DNA of 64,000 nt from JANNOG01 sp050329415 (GCA_050329415.1 JBHJOS010000050.1:49609-113608), one strand, 5' to 3'; numbered from the stretch's first letter, positions 24,302 through 33,601 are shown. Numbers and translations are program-made. The notes: generated by a model not told the origin, from the sequence alone.

Positions 24302-25161
24302 GCCGCGACCTCCTCGAGCTCGACCCCGGCGCGGGCGCACAGATCGCGCAGCGCGGCGGCGGACTCGCGCGTCGCCCCGGCCCGTCCGCCGTCCGGGGTG
24401 TCGTAGTGGGTCTCCAGGGACAGCAGACCGGGGTAGCCGTCCGCGGCGAGCGCCCGAACCTGTCCCTCCCAGTCGACGACGCCGGTGCCGACGCGGGTCC
24501 ACCGCCCGTCGGGGCTGCGGTCCTTGACCTGGACGTGGCGGACCCGGCCGCGGACGTGGGCGTAGCCGTCGGGATAGGGCGTGGAGTCGAGCGCGGCCTC
24601 GTTGCCGGGGTCCCAGATGAGGCCGAAGGCCGGGGAGATGATCCGGTCCAGCGCCCAGGCCGCCTCGGCCCCGGTGGCGAGGTTGCAGGCGTGCTCGTTC
24701 TCCAGGCCCAGCTCCAGCCCGGCTGCCTCCGCCCGCCCCGCCGCCTCGGCGAGCACGTCCACGATCTCGTCGCGGACCGCGGCCGGGTCCGGCAGCCGCC
24801 AGAACGAGAAGGTCCGGACCAGCGGGGCTCCCAGCAGGTGCGCCACCTCGAACGAGCGCTCGAGCACCCCCCACTGCTCGGCCCGCGTCGCCGGTGGGGC
24901 GCCGTGGGTGGGCCCGGGTGCTCCCGCCGCATCGCCGTCCCGCAGGTGCGACTTGAGGAAGGGCGAGGCGAAGGCGGCCACGTCGATGCCGCGGTCGTCC
25001 AACCGCTGCCGCCATGACCGGACCGTCGCGTCGTCGTGGGCGACGGCGCTGGCCCCGTCGACGGTGCGGATCTCGACGGTCCGGATCCCCAGCTCGTCGG
25101 ACACGTCGAGAGCGGTGTCGAAGTCCGGTGAGATCTCGTCGGTGATGACGCACAGGCGCAC
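24298..25161 (-). CDS. Sugar phosphate isomerase/epimerase (TIM barrel)
   Basis: A 287-residue TIM-barrel isomerase, beginning VRLCVITDEISPDFDTAL. The metal-binding residues expected for the family are present: Glu in LGLENEHACN, Asp in LIWDPGNEA, His in RHVQVKDRS and Glu in LLSLETHYD. The GTG start is preceded by a near-perfect ribosome site (AGGAGGAGCC), which overlaps the stop of the LarA-like gene and leaves a 12-base gap. It differs clearly from the neighbouring isomerase, so these are not recent duplicates. The substrate is unknown. Confidence 0.8.
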   Translation of the reverse strand: MRLCVITDEISPDFDTALDVSDELGIRTVEIRTVDGASAVAHDDATVRSWRQRLDDRGIDVAAFASPFLKSHLRDGDAAGAPGPTHGAPPATRAEQWGVLERSFEVAHLLGAPLVRTFSFWRLPDPAAVRDEIVDVLAEAAGRAEAAGLELGLENEHACNLATGAEAAWALDRIISPAFGLIWDPGNEAALDSTPYPDGYAHVRGRVRHVQVKDRSPDGRWTRVGTGVVDWEGQVRALAADGYPGLLSLETHYDTPDGGRAGATRESAAALRDLCARAGVELEEVAA

Positions 25162-25173
25162 GGGCGGCTCCTC

Positions 25174-26544
25174 CTAGGGGCGGGGTGCGGGGTGGGGATC
25201 GGGCGGTGGACCGGACGGCGGCCGGGCCGCGGGACCGGGGCGCTCGGCAGCGAGGCGGTAGAGGGTCTCCCCCGCCCGCGGCACCACGAGGACGCCGTCG
25301 CGGCGGGCCCAGTCGGCCGGATCGACCGAGGCCGGGTCCCGGTGGCCGACGGCGTGCGCCGCACAGCGGTGGGCGTCGATCCCGGTGGCCAGGGACACCC
25401 GGACCCGAGGTCGCTCCCCGGCCACGGCGTCCCAGGTCCCGGCGCCCTTGAGGTGGGTGCTGTGGGCGAGCACGGCCCGGGAGCGGTCGCGGTAGCGGTC
25501 CCACTGGCCGAGGAAGTAGTCGCGGACGTGGTACCCGACCTCGGCGAGGTCGGCGCCGTGGGTGTGGCTGAACTCGGTGACGTGCGGGGCAAGGACGACG
25601 ACCTCGCCGCCGTCGGCGACGACCGGCTCGACCTTGTACATCCCCTTGGCCGCGGTCCACACGTCCTGGTAGCCGCGCGGCATGACCGACAGCACCGTGT
25701 CGTACGGCCGGTCGACATAGCGGACGTGGACCTGCGCCGACAGCGCGGCGGCGGCGGCCCACGCCTCGCCCGTCGTGCCGGCGTACAGCCCGTGCAGCCG
25801 CCCTCGCATCGCGTCCGCGCCGGCATCCCCGCCGGTGCCGGTCGCGGCGACCATGGCCAGGCACAGCCGGGGCCGGGGCACCAGGGCGGCCGCACGCTCG
25901 ACGAGGCGGCGCACCGGGTTGACTCCCGGGGTTCCGATGATCGCCCGGCTGGTCAGCAGGGCGCCGAGCCAATGGGACTGCCCGATGACCTCTTCCCCGC
26001 CGATGCCGGGGAAGAAGTACTTGTCGCCGCCAGAGAACCCCACGACCTCGTGCGGGAACACCGGCCCGCAGACGATGACGGCGTCGTGCTCGAGCACCAG
26101 CCGGTTGACCCGGACGTCGACGGCCTCGGCCAGCAGCCCGCCGCTGATCTCGTGGACCTCCGCGGCGTCGAGGCGGCCCAGGTGGGCGAAGGTCTCGGGG
26201 ATCCACCACTCGTGGTTGAGCAGCCGGACACCGGGGAACATCTCCTCCCGCTCGGCGGGGCCGGCGCCGACCAGGCGGTCGAGGGCGTCCGGCGGCATCG
26301 GGCGGTGGGTGCCGAGGGCCACCAGCACGGTAAGCGCGGCCGCGCGCCCCGCCAGGCCCTCGCACAGCAGCCGGAACAGCTGCTGGACGGGCGCGGTCCG
26401 GGTCGCGTCGGGGACGAGCACGAGCACCCGGCGCCCGGTGAGGTCCCAGCCGGCGAGCGCCTCGGCGACGATGGCGGCGACCTCGGCGTCGCTCAGCACG
26501 CCGAGGTCGCTCGGCCGCCCGGTACCCGTCACGGCCACGTTCAC
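25174..26544 (-). CDS. LarA-like (lactate racemase family) protein
   Basis: A 456-residue protein of the LarA/DUF2088 family, whose founding member is the nickel-pincer lactate racemase. Conserved-looking stretches are VLVLVPDATRTAPV near residue 35, ALGTHRPMP, the FNHEWW-like LLNHEWWIPE, CGPVFPHEVVGFSGGDKYFFPG, and a late MYKVEP. The GTG at 26544 overlaps the SDR stop. LarA homologues epimerise various 2-hydroxy acids. In a uronate operon a hydroxy-acid epimerase acting on a sugar acid is likely, but the substrate is unknown. No larB, larC or larE cofactor genes are visible here. The C-terminal 20 residues are Pro-rich. Confidence 0.75.
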   Translation of the reverse strand: MNVAVTGTGRPSDLGVLSDAEVAAIVAEALAGWDLTGRRVLVLVPDATRTAPVQQLFRLLCEGLAGRAAALTVLVALGTHRPMPPDALDRLVGAGPAEREEMFPGVRLLNHEWWIPETFAHLGRLDAAEVHEISGGLLAEAVDVRVNRLVLEHDAVIVCGPVFPHEVVGFSGGDKYFFPGIGGEEVIGQSHWLGALLTSRAIIGTPGVNPVRRLVERAAALVPRPRLCLAMVAATGTGGDAGADAMRGRLHGLYAGTTGEAWAAAAALSAQVHVRYVDRPYDTVLSVMPRGYQDVWTAAKGMYKVEPVVADGGEVVVLAPHVTEFSHTHGADLAEVGYHVRDYFLGQWDRYRDRSRAVLAHSTHLKGAGTWDAVAGERPRVRVSLATGIDAHRCAAHAVGHRDPASVDPADWARRDGVLVVPRAGETLYRLAAERPGPAARPPSGPPPDPHPAPRP

Positions 26545-27380
26545 ACGCCCCCGTGAGCGGAGTACCCGCCGTCGACCGGCACCACGACCCCGGTGACGAA
26601 CCGCGCCGCCGGGGAACACAGCCAGACCACCGTCCCCACCAGCTCGGCAGGCTCGCCGAACCGGCCCAGCGGGGTGTGGTCGAGGATGCGCCGGCCCCGG
26701 GGGGTGGGCTCGCCGTCCTCACCGACCAGCAGCGCGCGGTTCTGCTCGCCGAGGAAGAACCCCGGCGCGACGGCGTTCACCCGCATCCCCGGGCCGTGCT
26801 TGGCGGCCAGGTCCACCGCGAGCCACCGGGTGAGGTTCTCGACCGCCGCCTTGGCGGCGGAGTAGCCGGCCACCCGGCTGAGCGGGCGGCTCGCGGCCAT
26901 CGACGAGACGTTGACCACGACCCCGGCGGCAGGGTCGCGCCCGGCCATGGCGGCGCCGAACACCGCAGTCGGCAGCACGGTGCCGAGCAGGTTGAGGTCG
27001 ACGACGTCGCGCCAGGCGGTCTCGGGCACGTCGAACACCGAGGCGCCCTCGGCCACCGTCGCCGTGGGCACGTTGCCCCCGGCTGCGTTGACGAGGACGT
27101 CGACGGCGCCCCACCGGTCGAGCACCGCGTCGCGGGCGCGCACCAGGCTCGCCCGGTCCAGCACGTCCGCCGGCAGCGGCATCGCCTCGCCCCCGCTCGC
27201 CTCGACGCCCGTCGCCACCTCGGCAGCGACCGCACCACGCCGACCGAGCACCGCGACCCGAGCCCCCGCCGCGGCGAGCCCGCGGGCGATCTCGCCACCG
27301 AGCACCCCGGTACCCCCGGTCACCACGGCGACCCGCCCGGCGAGGGAGAACCAGCGGTCCAGGGCCGCGGCGCCGCTCAC
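26541..27380 (-). CDS. SDR oxidoreductase, likely D-mannonate oxidoreductase (fructuronate reductase)
   Basis: A 279-residue classical short-chain dehydrogenase. The dinucleotide loop is VVTGGTGVLGGEIA, the structural motif is NAAGG, the catalytic Ser is in VNVSSMAA, and Tyr/Lys lie in YSAAKAAVENL. The FFLGEQNRALL segment after APG is typical of SDR-type mannonate dehydrogenases that replace UxuB in many Gram-positive bacteria. It would reduce D-fructuronate to D-mannonate after UxaC and UxaE. It starts with GTG overlapping the uxaC stop, and its stop overlaps the LarA-like gene. The assignment rests partly on context. Confidence 0.8.
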   Translation of the reverse strand: MSGAAALDRWFSLAGRVAVVTGGTGVLGGEIARGLAAAGARVAVLGRRGAVAAEVATGVEASGGEAMPLPADVLDRASLVRARDAVLDRWGAVDVLVNAAGGNVPTATVAEGASVFDVPETAWRDVVDLNLLGTVLPTAVFGAAMAGRDPAAGVVVNVSSMAASRPLSRVAGYSAAKAAVENLTRWLAVDLAAKHGPGMRVNAVAPGFFLGEQNRALLVGEDGEPTPRGRRILDHTPLGRFGEPAELVGTVVWLCSPAARFVTGVVVPVDGGYSAHGGV

Positions 27381-28801
27381 GTGCAGCCGTCCAGCCGGTA
27401 GGTCTCGCGGGCGGCGTCGTAGGCCAGGCGGCGCACCATCGCGTGGGCGTCGTCGGCGTCGACGACCCCGGTGACGAGGAGCCCGGCGGCCCAGTCCGCG
27501 ACCACCCGGCGCCACACGTCGTGGCGGGCGGGGATCGAGGCGAAGGCCCGGGTGTCGTCGTTGAAGCCGGCCAGGTTGGCCACGCCGGCGGTCTCGACCA
27601 CCCCGTCGAGGTAGCGGCGGATCCCGAGCGGGCTGTCGAGGAACCACCACGGTGGCCCGAGCACCAGGGACGGGTAGTGGCCGGCCAGCGGGGCCAGCTC
27701 CCGGCTGTAGGTGCTCTCGTCGAGGCCGAAGACGACGAGCCGGAACCGCGGGTCGGCGCCGTGGGCCGCCAGCAGCGGTCGGAGGTTGCGGGTCCACTCG
27801 GTGGCGACCGGGATGTCGGCACCGCGGTCCGGGCCGAACCGCCGGTGCACCGCCGGGTGGTGGTCGCGCAGGCTCCCGGCGTGCAGTTGCATGACGAGGC
27901 CGTCGTCCGCGCTCATCCGCGCCATCTCCAGCAGCATGTGGGCGGCGTACGCCTCAGCGTCGCCGGGCTCCGGGCGACCCGCGAGCGCCCGCGCGAACAC
28001 CGCCCCCGGGTCGTCCAGCGGCTCGGCACGCGGGGTCGGCGCGGCGTGGTCGGTGGCCACCGCGCCGAGGCGGCGGAAGTGCTCGCGGCGCTGCTCGAGC
28101 GCCGCGACGAAGGACCCGTGGTCGACGACGTCGACGCCCGACGCCCCGGACAGCCGGGCCACCTCGTCGCGCCAGCCCGGCGCGCCGAGAGCGAGGACGG
28201 CGTCGGGCCGGAAGGTCGGCAGCACCCGCCCGCCCCAGGGGTCGGCGGCGATCGCGGCGTGCCCGGCCAGGTCGTCGGTGGCGGCGTCGGTGGTGCACAG
28301 CACCTCGATCCCGAACCGGTCGTACAGCGCCCGGGGTGAGTACGCGGGGTCGGCGAGCCGCTCGCACAGGTGGTCGTACAGCCGGTCGGCGCTGTCCGCC
28401 GACGGCTTTTCGGTGACGCCGAACACGTCGATGAGCTCGGTCGTCAGCCACAGACCGCTTGGGGTGCCGCGGAACAGGGCGAAGTGCTCGCAGAACCGCC
28501 GCCACACCGCCCGGTGGTCGGTCTCGACCGGGGTGCCGTCACGGGTGGGCACGCCGAGGGCGGCCATGTCGACGCCTCGGCTGGACAGCATCCGCACGAC
28601 GTAGTGGTCGGGGATGACGAAGAGGTCCGCGGGGCTGCCGAACCGGGCGTCGGGGTCCGCGAGCAGGGCGGGCGGCACGTGGCCGTGCGGGCACACCAGG
28701 GGCAGCCCGGACACCGCCGCGTACAGCTCCCGGGCGGCGACGCGCCGGGAGGGCTCCGGGTCGAACAGCCGGTCGGGGTCGAGCCGCCAGGGTGCCGTCA
28801 C
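27377..28801 (-). CDS. uxaC: Uronate isomerase
   Basis: A 474-residue uronate isomerase, converting D-galacturonate to D-tagaturonate and D-glucuronate to D-fructuronate. Family signatures are the N-terminal CPHGHVPP metal site, DVFGVTEKPSADSADRLYDH, VLCTTDAATDDL, the MQLHAGSLRDHH segment and a late GFNDDTRAFASIPARHDVWRR. The length is that of the family. GTG at 28801 overlaps the uxaE stop (GTGA). It is the first catabolic step of imported galacturonate after cleavage of oligomers. Confidence 0.93.
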   Translation of the reverse strand: MTAPWRLDPDRLFDPEPSRRVAARELYAAVSGLPLVCPHGHVPPALLADPDARFGSPADLFVIPDHYVVRMLSSRGVDMAALGVPTRDGTPVETDHRAVWRRFCEHFALFRGTPSGLWLTTELIDVFGVTEKPSADSADRLYDHLCERLADPAYSPRALYDRFGIEVLCTTDAATDDLAGHAAIAADPWGGRVLPTFRPDAVLALGAPGWRDEVARLSGASGVDVVDHGSFVAALEQRREHFRRLGAVATDHAAPTPRAEPLDDPGAVFARALAGRPEPGDAEAYAAHMLLEMARMSADDGLVMQLHAGSLRDHHPAVHRRFGPDRGADIPVATEWTRNLRPLLAAHGADPRFRLVVFGLDESTYSRELAPLAGHYPSLVLGPPWWFLDSPLGIRRYLDGVVETAGVANLAGFNDDTRAFASIPARHDVWRRVVADWAAGLLVTGVVDADDAHAMVRRLAYDAARETYRLDGCT

Positions 28802-30396
28802 CGGGCGCCCCCGACATCGGTGGCGACCAGGGGTGCGACGTGGCGGGACAGGTGCCGCTCGAGAGCGGCGGCGTAGGCGTCGGCGTGCCGGCGCAGCACC
28901 TCGGGCAGCCGGGGGCCGAGCCCGGGGTCGCGCAGCACCGTGCCGTAGGTGACGTGCAGGACCTGCCGCTCGTCGTCGCGGTCGAGCAGCCCGGGCAGGT
29001 CCGCGTCGGCGATCTCGTCCGCCGCCGCCGTCCGCCCGGTCTCCGCCGAGACGTGGTACCCGGCCCGGGCCTCGGCGAAGGCCGAACGCGCGGTGGCGTA
29101 CAGCTCGCGGAAGAACGGCGGGTCGACCACGGCCACGGTCCGCAGCGCCTCGAGGTAGCTGGTGCCGGACGTCTTGAGGTGCATGAGGCCACCGGTCAAC
29201 TCCGCCGCCGGGCCGTACAGGTCGAACTTGTCCGACCCGGAATGCAGGCTGAGCTTGTACGGGCCGAGGCGGCGGGCGACGCCCGCGTGCCCGGCGAGTT
29301 CCGCGGTCAGCTCGGCGAGGTCGCCCCGGTACCCGACACCCTTCTCGAACGCCCCGACGAAACGGGGCGCCACGCTCGTCAGCGGCACCCCGAGACGGGC
29401 CAGCTCGGTGGCGAGGTACACGTGCTGGGCGGGGGTGGTGGGCACGGCGGTCTCGTCGACGGCCAGTTCCACGTCGACGGGTCCGCGGGCGACGGCGGTC
29501 AGGTGTCGGTGCAGCCGGGCGGTGTGGGCGACCGCGCGCCCGTACTTGACCGCGGCGAGCGCCATCGTGCCGGGGTCGAGGTCGAGCCATGCGTCACCCA
29601 GGTCGAGGCGGTCCGGGTAGCGCCGCCGGAGGTCGGCCTCGGTGTCGGCGAGGTCGCCCCAGGGCAGGTCGGCGAGCGCCCCGGCGGTGACGCGGCGCTC
29701 GGAGTCCGGCACGGCATCCACGTGGTCGCCGGGATCGAGCGTGAACATCGTGAAGCCGGCGGCGGCGAACTCCGCGACGTCCTCCTCGGTCTTGAGGTGG
29801 TCGGCGTCGGCCCCCACCGCGCCCCGCCACCCTGCGAGGAAGGCGCCCAGGGTCGCGTCGTCCAGCACCTGCCGGGGAGTGCGACCGGTGCGGGCGTTCT
29901 CCCGGGCCGACTGCTGGGCGAGGACCGGGCGGACGGCATCGGTCACGTCGCCGGCGCCCGCGGCCCGCATCGCCCGGACGTGGCCGGGGGTGGCGAGACC
30001 GAGCCGGTCGCCGAGGCCGACCGACGTCGCGAGACCGAGCGGCCGGGGCGCCAGGCCGGGGACGGTCTCGCGGAGGAACGCCGCGTTTCCGGCGTCGGCG
30101 GCGCCGACCACCAGGGTCACGTCCCCGCGGCCCGCGTCCTCGACCGTCGCGGACTGCCCGGCGAAGCCCGGTGGCACCTCGACGCCGGCGGGCACCAGCA
30201 GGACGAGCCGGGGAACCAGGTCCCCGGTGACACCCACCTCGACCCCGCGAGCCAGGACCCGGACCGAGGCCGATCGGACGTCGAGGTCGCGCAAGGCGGG
30301 CAGGTGCAGCGCCCGCGGCTCCTCCGTCGCCCCGGTTCCGGCGGCCTGCGTCACGTCGTTGGTCATGGGTCCCGGCTCCCTGTCGTCGGTGGTCAC
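28798..30396 (-). CDS. uxaE: Tagaturonate/fructuronate epimerase
   Basis: A protein of 532 residues matching the UxaE family, which epimerises D-tagaturonate to D-fructuronate so that galacturonate can enter the glucuronate branch. Recognisable stretches are KTEEDVAEFAAAGFTMFTLDPGD, VDVELAVDETAVPTTPAQH (each shortened here) and KLSLHSGSDKFDLYGP, the family's most characteristic segment. GTG 30396 overlaps the GH28 stop (GTGA). An ATG at 30366 with GGGAG upstream is an alternative start, since the first 30 residues are not conserved. Its presence beside uxaC and the SDR gives a continuous path to mannonate. Confidence 0.88.
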   Translation of the reverse strand: MTTDDREPGPMTNDVTQAAGTGATEEPRALHLPALRDLDVRSASVRVLARGVEVGVTGDLVPRLVLLVPAGVEVPPGFAGQSATVEDAGRGDVTLVVGAADAGNAAFLRETVPGLAPRPLGLATSVGLGDRLGLATPGHVRAMRAAGAGDVTDAVRPVLAQQSARENARTGRTPRQVLDDATLGAFLAGWRGAVGADADHLKTEEDVAEFAAAGFTMFTLDPGDHVDAVPDSERRVTAGALADLPWGDLADTEADLRRRYPDRLDLGDAWLDLDPGTMALAAVKYGRAVAHTARLHRHLTAVARGPVDVELAVDETAVPTTPAQHVYLATELARLGVPLTSVAPRFVGAFEKGVGYRGDLAELTAELAGHAGVARRLGPYKLSLHSGSDKFDLYGPAAELTGGLMHLKTSGTSYLEALRTVAVVDPPFFRELYATARSAFAEARAGYHVSAETGRTAAADEIADADLPGLLDRDDERQVLHVTYGTVLRDPGLGPRLPEVLRRHADAYAAALERHLSRHVAPLVATDVGGAR

Positions 30397-31937
30397 GGTT
30401 CGAAGCGCACGTCATGGACGTGCGGGCCGATGTCGATGCGGGCGTGCTCCCGGGCCGAGGCGGCGTCGGCCAGGTGGTGGCCGTTGACGACCACCCCCGC
30501 GAAGCGCACCCCGACCAGTGGGTGATCCGCGTCGTACCCCGACAGGACGGGCCCGCCGTCGCGGTTGTACGACGTGCGGTTGTCCCGCGGCCGGTAGTCG
30601 GGCGCCACCACGTCGCGGAAGGTGACCCCGGACATCCGCCCGGGCCGCCGGTCGTACCCGGCGCGCAGCTGGACGGCCTGTTCGAGGAGATGGTCGACGC
30701 CGTCGACCGTGACGCCCTCGAAGCCGATCCGGGCGTAGGCGCCGCCGTCCCGCATGACCAGCGACATCGCCCGGTCGGAGTCCAGCACGGTGTTGTCGAC
30801 GAAGCGGACGTCGGCGATCAGCTCGGCGTTGGACTCGGTACCGACCTTGAGCGCGGCGCAGCGGGTGAGGTACACGCCGTCGCGGACCAGGACCCGGCGG
30901 ACGTCGCCGGCCGGCGCGCGCCCGCCCGGGTCGCCGTTGCGGGTCGCCTTGACGCAGACGGCGTCGTCGCCGGCATGGACGAAGACGCGGTCCACCAGCA
31001 CCTCGCGGGAGGAGTCGACGTCGATGCCGTCGGTGTTGAGCAGCGAGGCGTCGTTGAGGATGCGGACCCCCTCGATGCGCACCCGGGAGGAGTCGAGGAC
31101 GTGGGTGTTCCAGGCGGCGGAGTCGCGCAGCACGACGTCGCGGATCGTCACGTCGTGCGAGCGGGAGACCCGGACCAGGTTGCTGGTCCGCCCGGCGCGG
31201 CGCAGCCGCACCCCGTCACCGTCGACGACCCCGCGACCGACGATCCCGGCGTCGTGCACCCCGTCGAGGTGGAGCAGCCGGCTGTGGGTGAAGTGCTCGC
31301 CGTAGGTCGTCGGCCCCTCGGTCCGGCCCGGGTCCACCGGGTGGTCGGCGGGGTCCCCGGTGCCCTGCAGCAGGGCACCGGCCGCCACGTGCAGCGTCAC
31401 GCGGCTGCGCAGGCGCAGGGTGCCGGTCCGGTAGACCCCGGGAGGCAGGTGGACGACCCCCCCGCCGCCGGCGGCGACCGCGTCGATCGCCCGCTGCAGG
31501 GCCTCGGTCTCGACGTCCACCCCGTCGCCGGCCGCGCCGTGACGCCGGACGTCGACGACACCGGGGTCGGCCGGATCGGGGGCGCTCGACTCGGGGGCCT
31601 CCGCGAGCAGGACGAGCCGCCGGCCCCGGTCGGCATCGACCACCCAGGTGCCAGGCCGGTCGAGGGTGAACCGGAGCACCCGTCCCGACCCTCCCGGGCC
31701 CGGCCCGGGAGCCGCGGGGCGGGGCCGGACCCGCCAGTCGGCCTCACCGCCGCCCGCCCGCTCGACGACCACCCGGACGACGCCCGCCAGGGCGAACCGG
31801 GCCCAGGACAGCTCACGCCAGTCCTCCACCGGCACGGCCACGTCCTCGACGGTGACCGCGAAGGCGGCGCTCGGCACCGCCCCGGGCACCCCCGGCGACA
31901 CCTCGACCAGTCCGGTGGCGGTCCGCACCGTGGTCAC
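30393..31937 (-). CDS. GH28-family glycoside hydrolase (polygalacturonase-like), no signal peptide
   Basis: A 514-residue right-handed beta-helix enzyme. Pectate-lyase-3-like VDVRRHGAAGDGVDVETEAL begins the helix near residue 125. The catalytic motifs NTDGIDVDSS and HAGDDAVCVKA follow, and then KVGTESNAE, which stands where polygalacturonases have GHG. The first 110 residues form a separate beta-rich domain. There is no signal peptide, so it should act in the cytoplasm on imported oligogalacturonides, releasing galacturonate for UxaC. The GTG start overlaps the regulator stop. Confidence 0.85.
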   Translation of the reverse strand: MTTVRTATGLVEVSPGVPGAVPSAAFAVTVEDVAVPVEDWRELSWARFALAGVVRVVVERAGGGEADWRVRPRPAAPGPGPGGSGRVLRFTLDRPGTWVVDADRGRRLVLLAEAPESSAPDPADPGVVDVRRHGAAGDGVDVETEALQRAIDAVAAGGGGVVHLPPGVYRTGTLRLRSRVTLHVAAGALLQGTGDPADHPVDPGRTEGPTTYGEHFTHSRLLHLDGVHDAGIVGRGVVDGDGVRLRRAGRTSNLVRVSRSHDVTIRDVVLRDSAAWNTHVLDSSRVRIEGVRILNDASLLNTDGIDVDSSREVLVDRVFVHAGDDAVCVKATRNGDPGGRAPAGDVRRVLVRDGVYLTRCAALKVGTESNAELIADVRFVDNTVLDSDRAMSLVMRDGGAYARIGFEGVTVDGVDHLLEQAVQLRAGYDRRPGRMSGVTFRDVVAPDYRPRDNRTSYNRDGGPVLSGYDADHPLVGVRFAGVVVNGHHLADAASAREHARIDIGPHVHDVRFEP

Positions 31938-33601
31938 GAGGTGCCCGTCGCCGAGGCCACCAGCACCTGGCCGCGGATCCCGGCGGCCGCGTCCGACAGC
32001 AGGAAGGCGGCAGGGCCGGCGGCGCCGGCCCCGGCGTCGTCGTCCGCCAGCACCGCGTTCACCGCGACCCCGGACGCCGCGAGCGCCCCGACAACGGCCT
32101 CGAGGCCCGCCCGCACGGTCTGGACGGCCACCGCGTCGCCCGCCGCCGCGTGCACGACGACAAGCAGCCGGCCCCCCGGCGGCGCTCCCGCCACGAGCCG
32201 TTCGGCGTGCTCCCGCGCCCGCCGCAGGGTCCCCACGACGTCCTCGTCGACGGCCACGTGATGGACGAGGTCCGGTGGGCGACTCGCCCGGGCGTCGGGC
32301 ACGACGTCGCCCTCCCACACCACCCGGGCGCCCTCGGTCTCGAGGACCCGGCCGACGGCCCGGGCGAGCGGGCCCGGCCGTCCGCTCATGACGACCACCC
32401 GCCGGGACTCCGCGACGACAGCGACATCGGTCCCGCCCCCGTCGGCCGGGGGCGCGGCGGGGACCGCCACCGGGCCTCGCCCGCCCGCGCGGTCACCGCG
32501 GGTGGGTGCCCGCAGGTCGCGGGTGGACCCGCCGACGACGAGGGCCGCCTCGACGACCCGCTCCTGCGGGGCCGTCTCGCGGCCCTCGACGATGTCGATG
32601 AGCAGGCGGGCGGCCGTGTAGCTGAGGTCGTGAGCCAGCAGCGTGACCGTGGTGAGGGCGGGGTCGAGCCCGGCGGCCTGGCTGTCGTCGATCCGGAAGC
32701 CGACGAACGCGACGTCGTCCGGCACGGCCAACCCGAGGTCCTTGGCGGCCCGGTAGCCCGCCGAGGCCATGGCGGCGTTGCCCAGCAGCACGGCGGTCGG
32801 CCGGTCGGGCGACTCCAGCAGCTCGCGGACGGCCTGGGAGGTGGACTCGTGGTCGGTGCGGACAAGCGCCTCGTCGTACGGCAGGCCGGCGGCCGCCAGC
32901 GCCTCCCGGTACCCCGCGAGGCGCTGCCGCTGGGACTGCAGGTGCGACTTCACCCGGACGAAGCCCACCCGCTCGTGGCCGAGACCGAGGACGTGGTCCA
33001 CCGCCAGCCGGGCGGCTCCTCGGTCGTCACCGCGCACGCAGTTGACGACGCGGCCCTCCAGGCCGCGCTTGATGACGACGTAGGGCAGGCCGGCGTCCTC
33101 GAGGACGTCGACGTGCTCGTGGGTGATGTCGTCGACGGAGTTGACGAGGACCCCGTCGACGCTGCGCTCCTCGGCGAGGGCCCGCAGGTGAGCGACGGCC
33201 TCGTCCTGGAACACCCCGGTGACGTGGAGCGCGGCGTCGTGGCCCCAGGCGTACTCCCCGATCCCCGACAGCACCGCCCCGACGGTGTTGGCGGCGCGCC
33301 GCCACGGCTCCCCGGCGTGGCCGATGCTGACGAACTCCAGCCGGAGCTTGCGCACCGTCGGGGCCAGCATGGTCCCGACGCCGGCCCGGCGGCGGACGAC
33401 GCCGTCCTTGACCAGTTCGAGCAGCGCCCGCCGGGCCGTGGTCACACTGACGTCGTACTGCTGGCAGAGCTGACTCTCGGACGGCAGCAGACCGTCCGCG
33501 GCGAACTCCCCGCGCCGCACCCGCGCCAGGAGGTCCTGGCGCACTTGCTGGTACCGGGGCCCGCCGCCGAGGCGCTCCACCGGCCTGGCCGCCTGCGTCA
33601 T
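31934..33601 (-). CDS. GntR-LacI-type regulator fused to an SDR-like domain
   Basis: A 555-residue transcription factor. Residues 12-80 form a GntR winged helix (RYQQVRQDLLARVRRGEF, LPSESQLCQQYDVSVTTARR). Residues 85-365 or so are a LacI-type sugar-binding domain (RLAGYREALAAAGLPYDE, DDVAFVGFRIDD). After a Gly/Pro-rich linker, residues 400-555 resemble a short-chain dehydrogenase: SGRPGPLARAVGRVLETEGA, ASGVAVNAVLADD and FLLSDAAAGIRGQVLVAS. That domain lacks a recognisable YxxxK, so it is probably non-catalytic. GntR-LacI chimeras such as AraR are known; the SDR-like tail is unusual. It very likely controls this operon in response to a uronate. ATG 33601 overlaps the ABC-gene stop. Confidence 0.85.
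   Translation of the reverse strand: MTQAARPVERLGGGPRYQQVRQDLLARVRRGEFAADGLLPSESQLCQQYDVSVTTARRALLELVKDGVVRRRAGVGTMLAPTVRKLRLEFVSIGHAGEPWRRAANTVGAVLSGIGEYAWGHDAALHVTGVFQDEAVAHLRALAEERSVDGVLVNSVDDITHEHVDVLEDAGLPYVVIKRGLEGRVVNCVRGDDRGAARLAVDHVLGLGHERVGFVRVKSHLQSQRQRLAGYREALAAAGLPYDEALVRTDHESTSQAVRELLESPDRPTAVLLGNAAMASAGYRAAKDLGLAVPDDVAFVGFRIDDSQAAGLDPALTTVTLLAHDLSYTAARLLIDIVEGRETAPQERVVEAALVVGGSTRDLRAPTRGDRAGGRGPVAVPAAPPADGGGTDVAVVAESRRVVVMSGRPGPLARAVGRVLETEGARVVWEGDVVPDARASRPPDLVHHVAVDEDVVGTLRRAREHAERLVAGAPPGGRLLVVVHAAAGDAVAVQTVRAGLEAVVGALAASGVAVNAVLADDDAGAGAAGPAAFLLSDAAAGIRGQVLVASATGTS

Noticed and set aside
23432..26722. A minus-strand open frame of almost 1100 codons
   Set aside because: Only its downstream 289 codons are homologous (TIM-barrel isomerase from 24301). 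The rest is out of register with the LarA-like and isomerase genes that clearly occupy the region.
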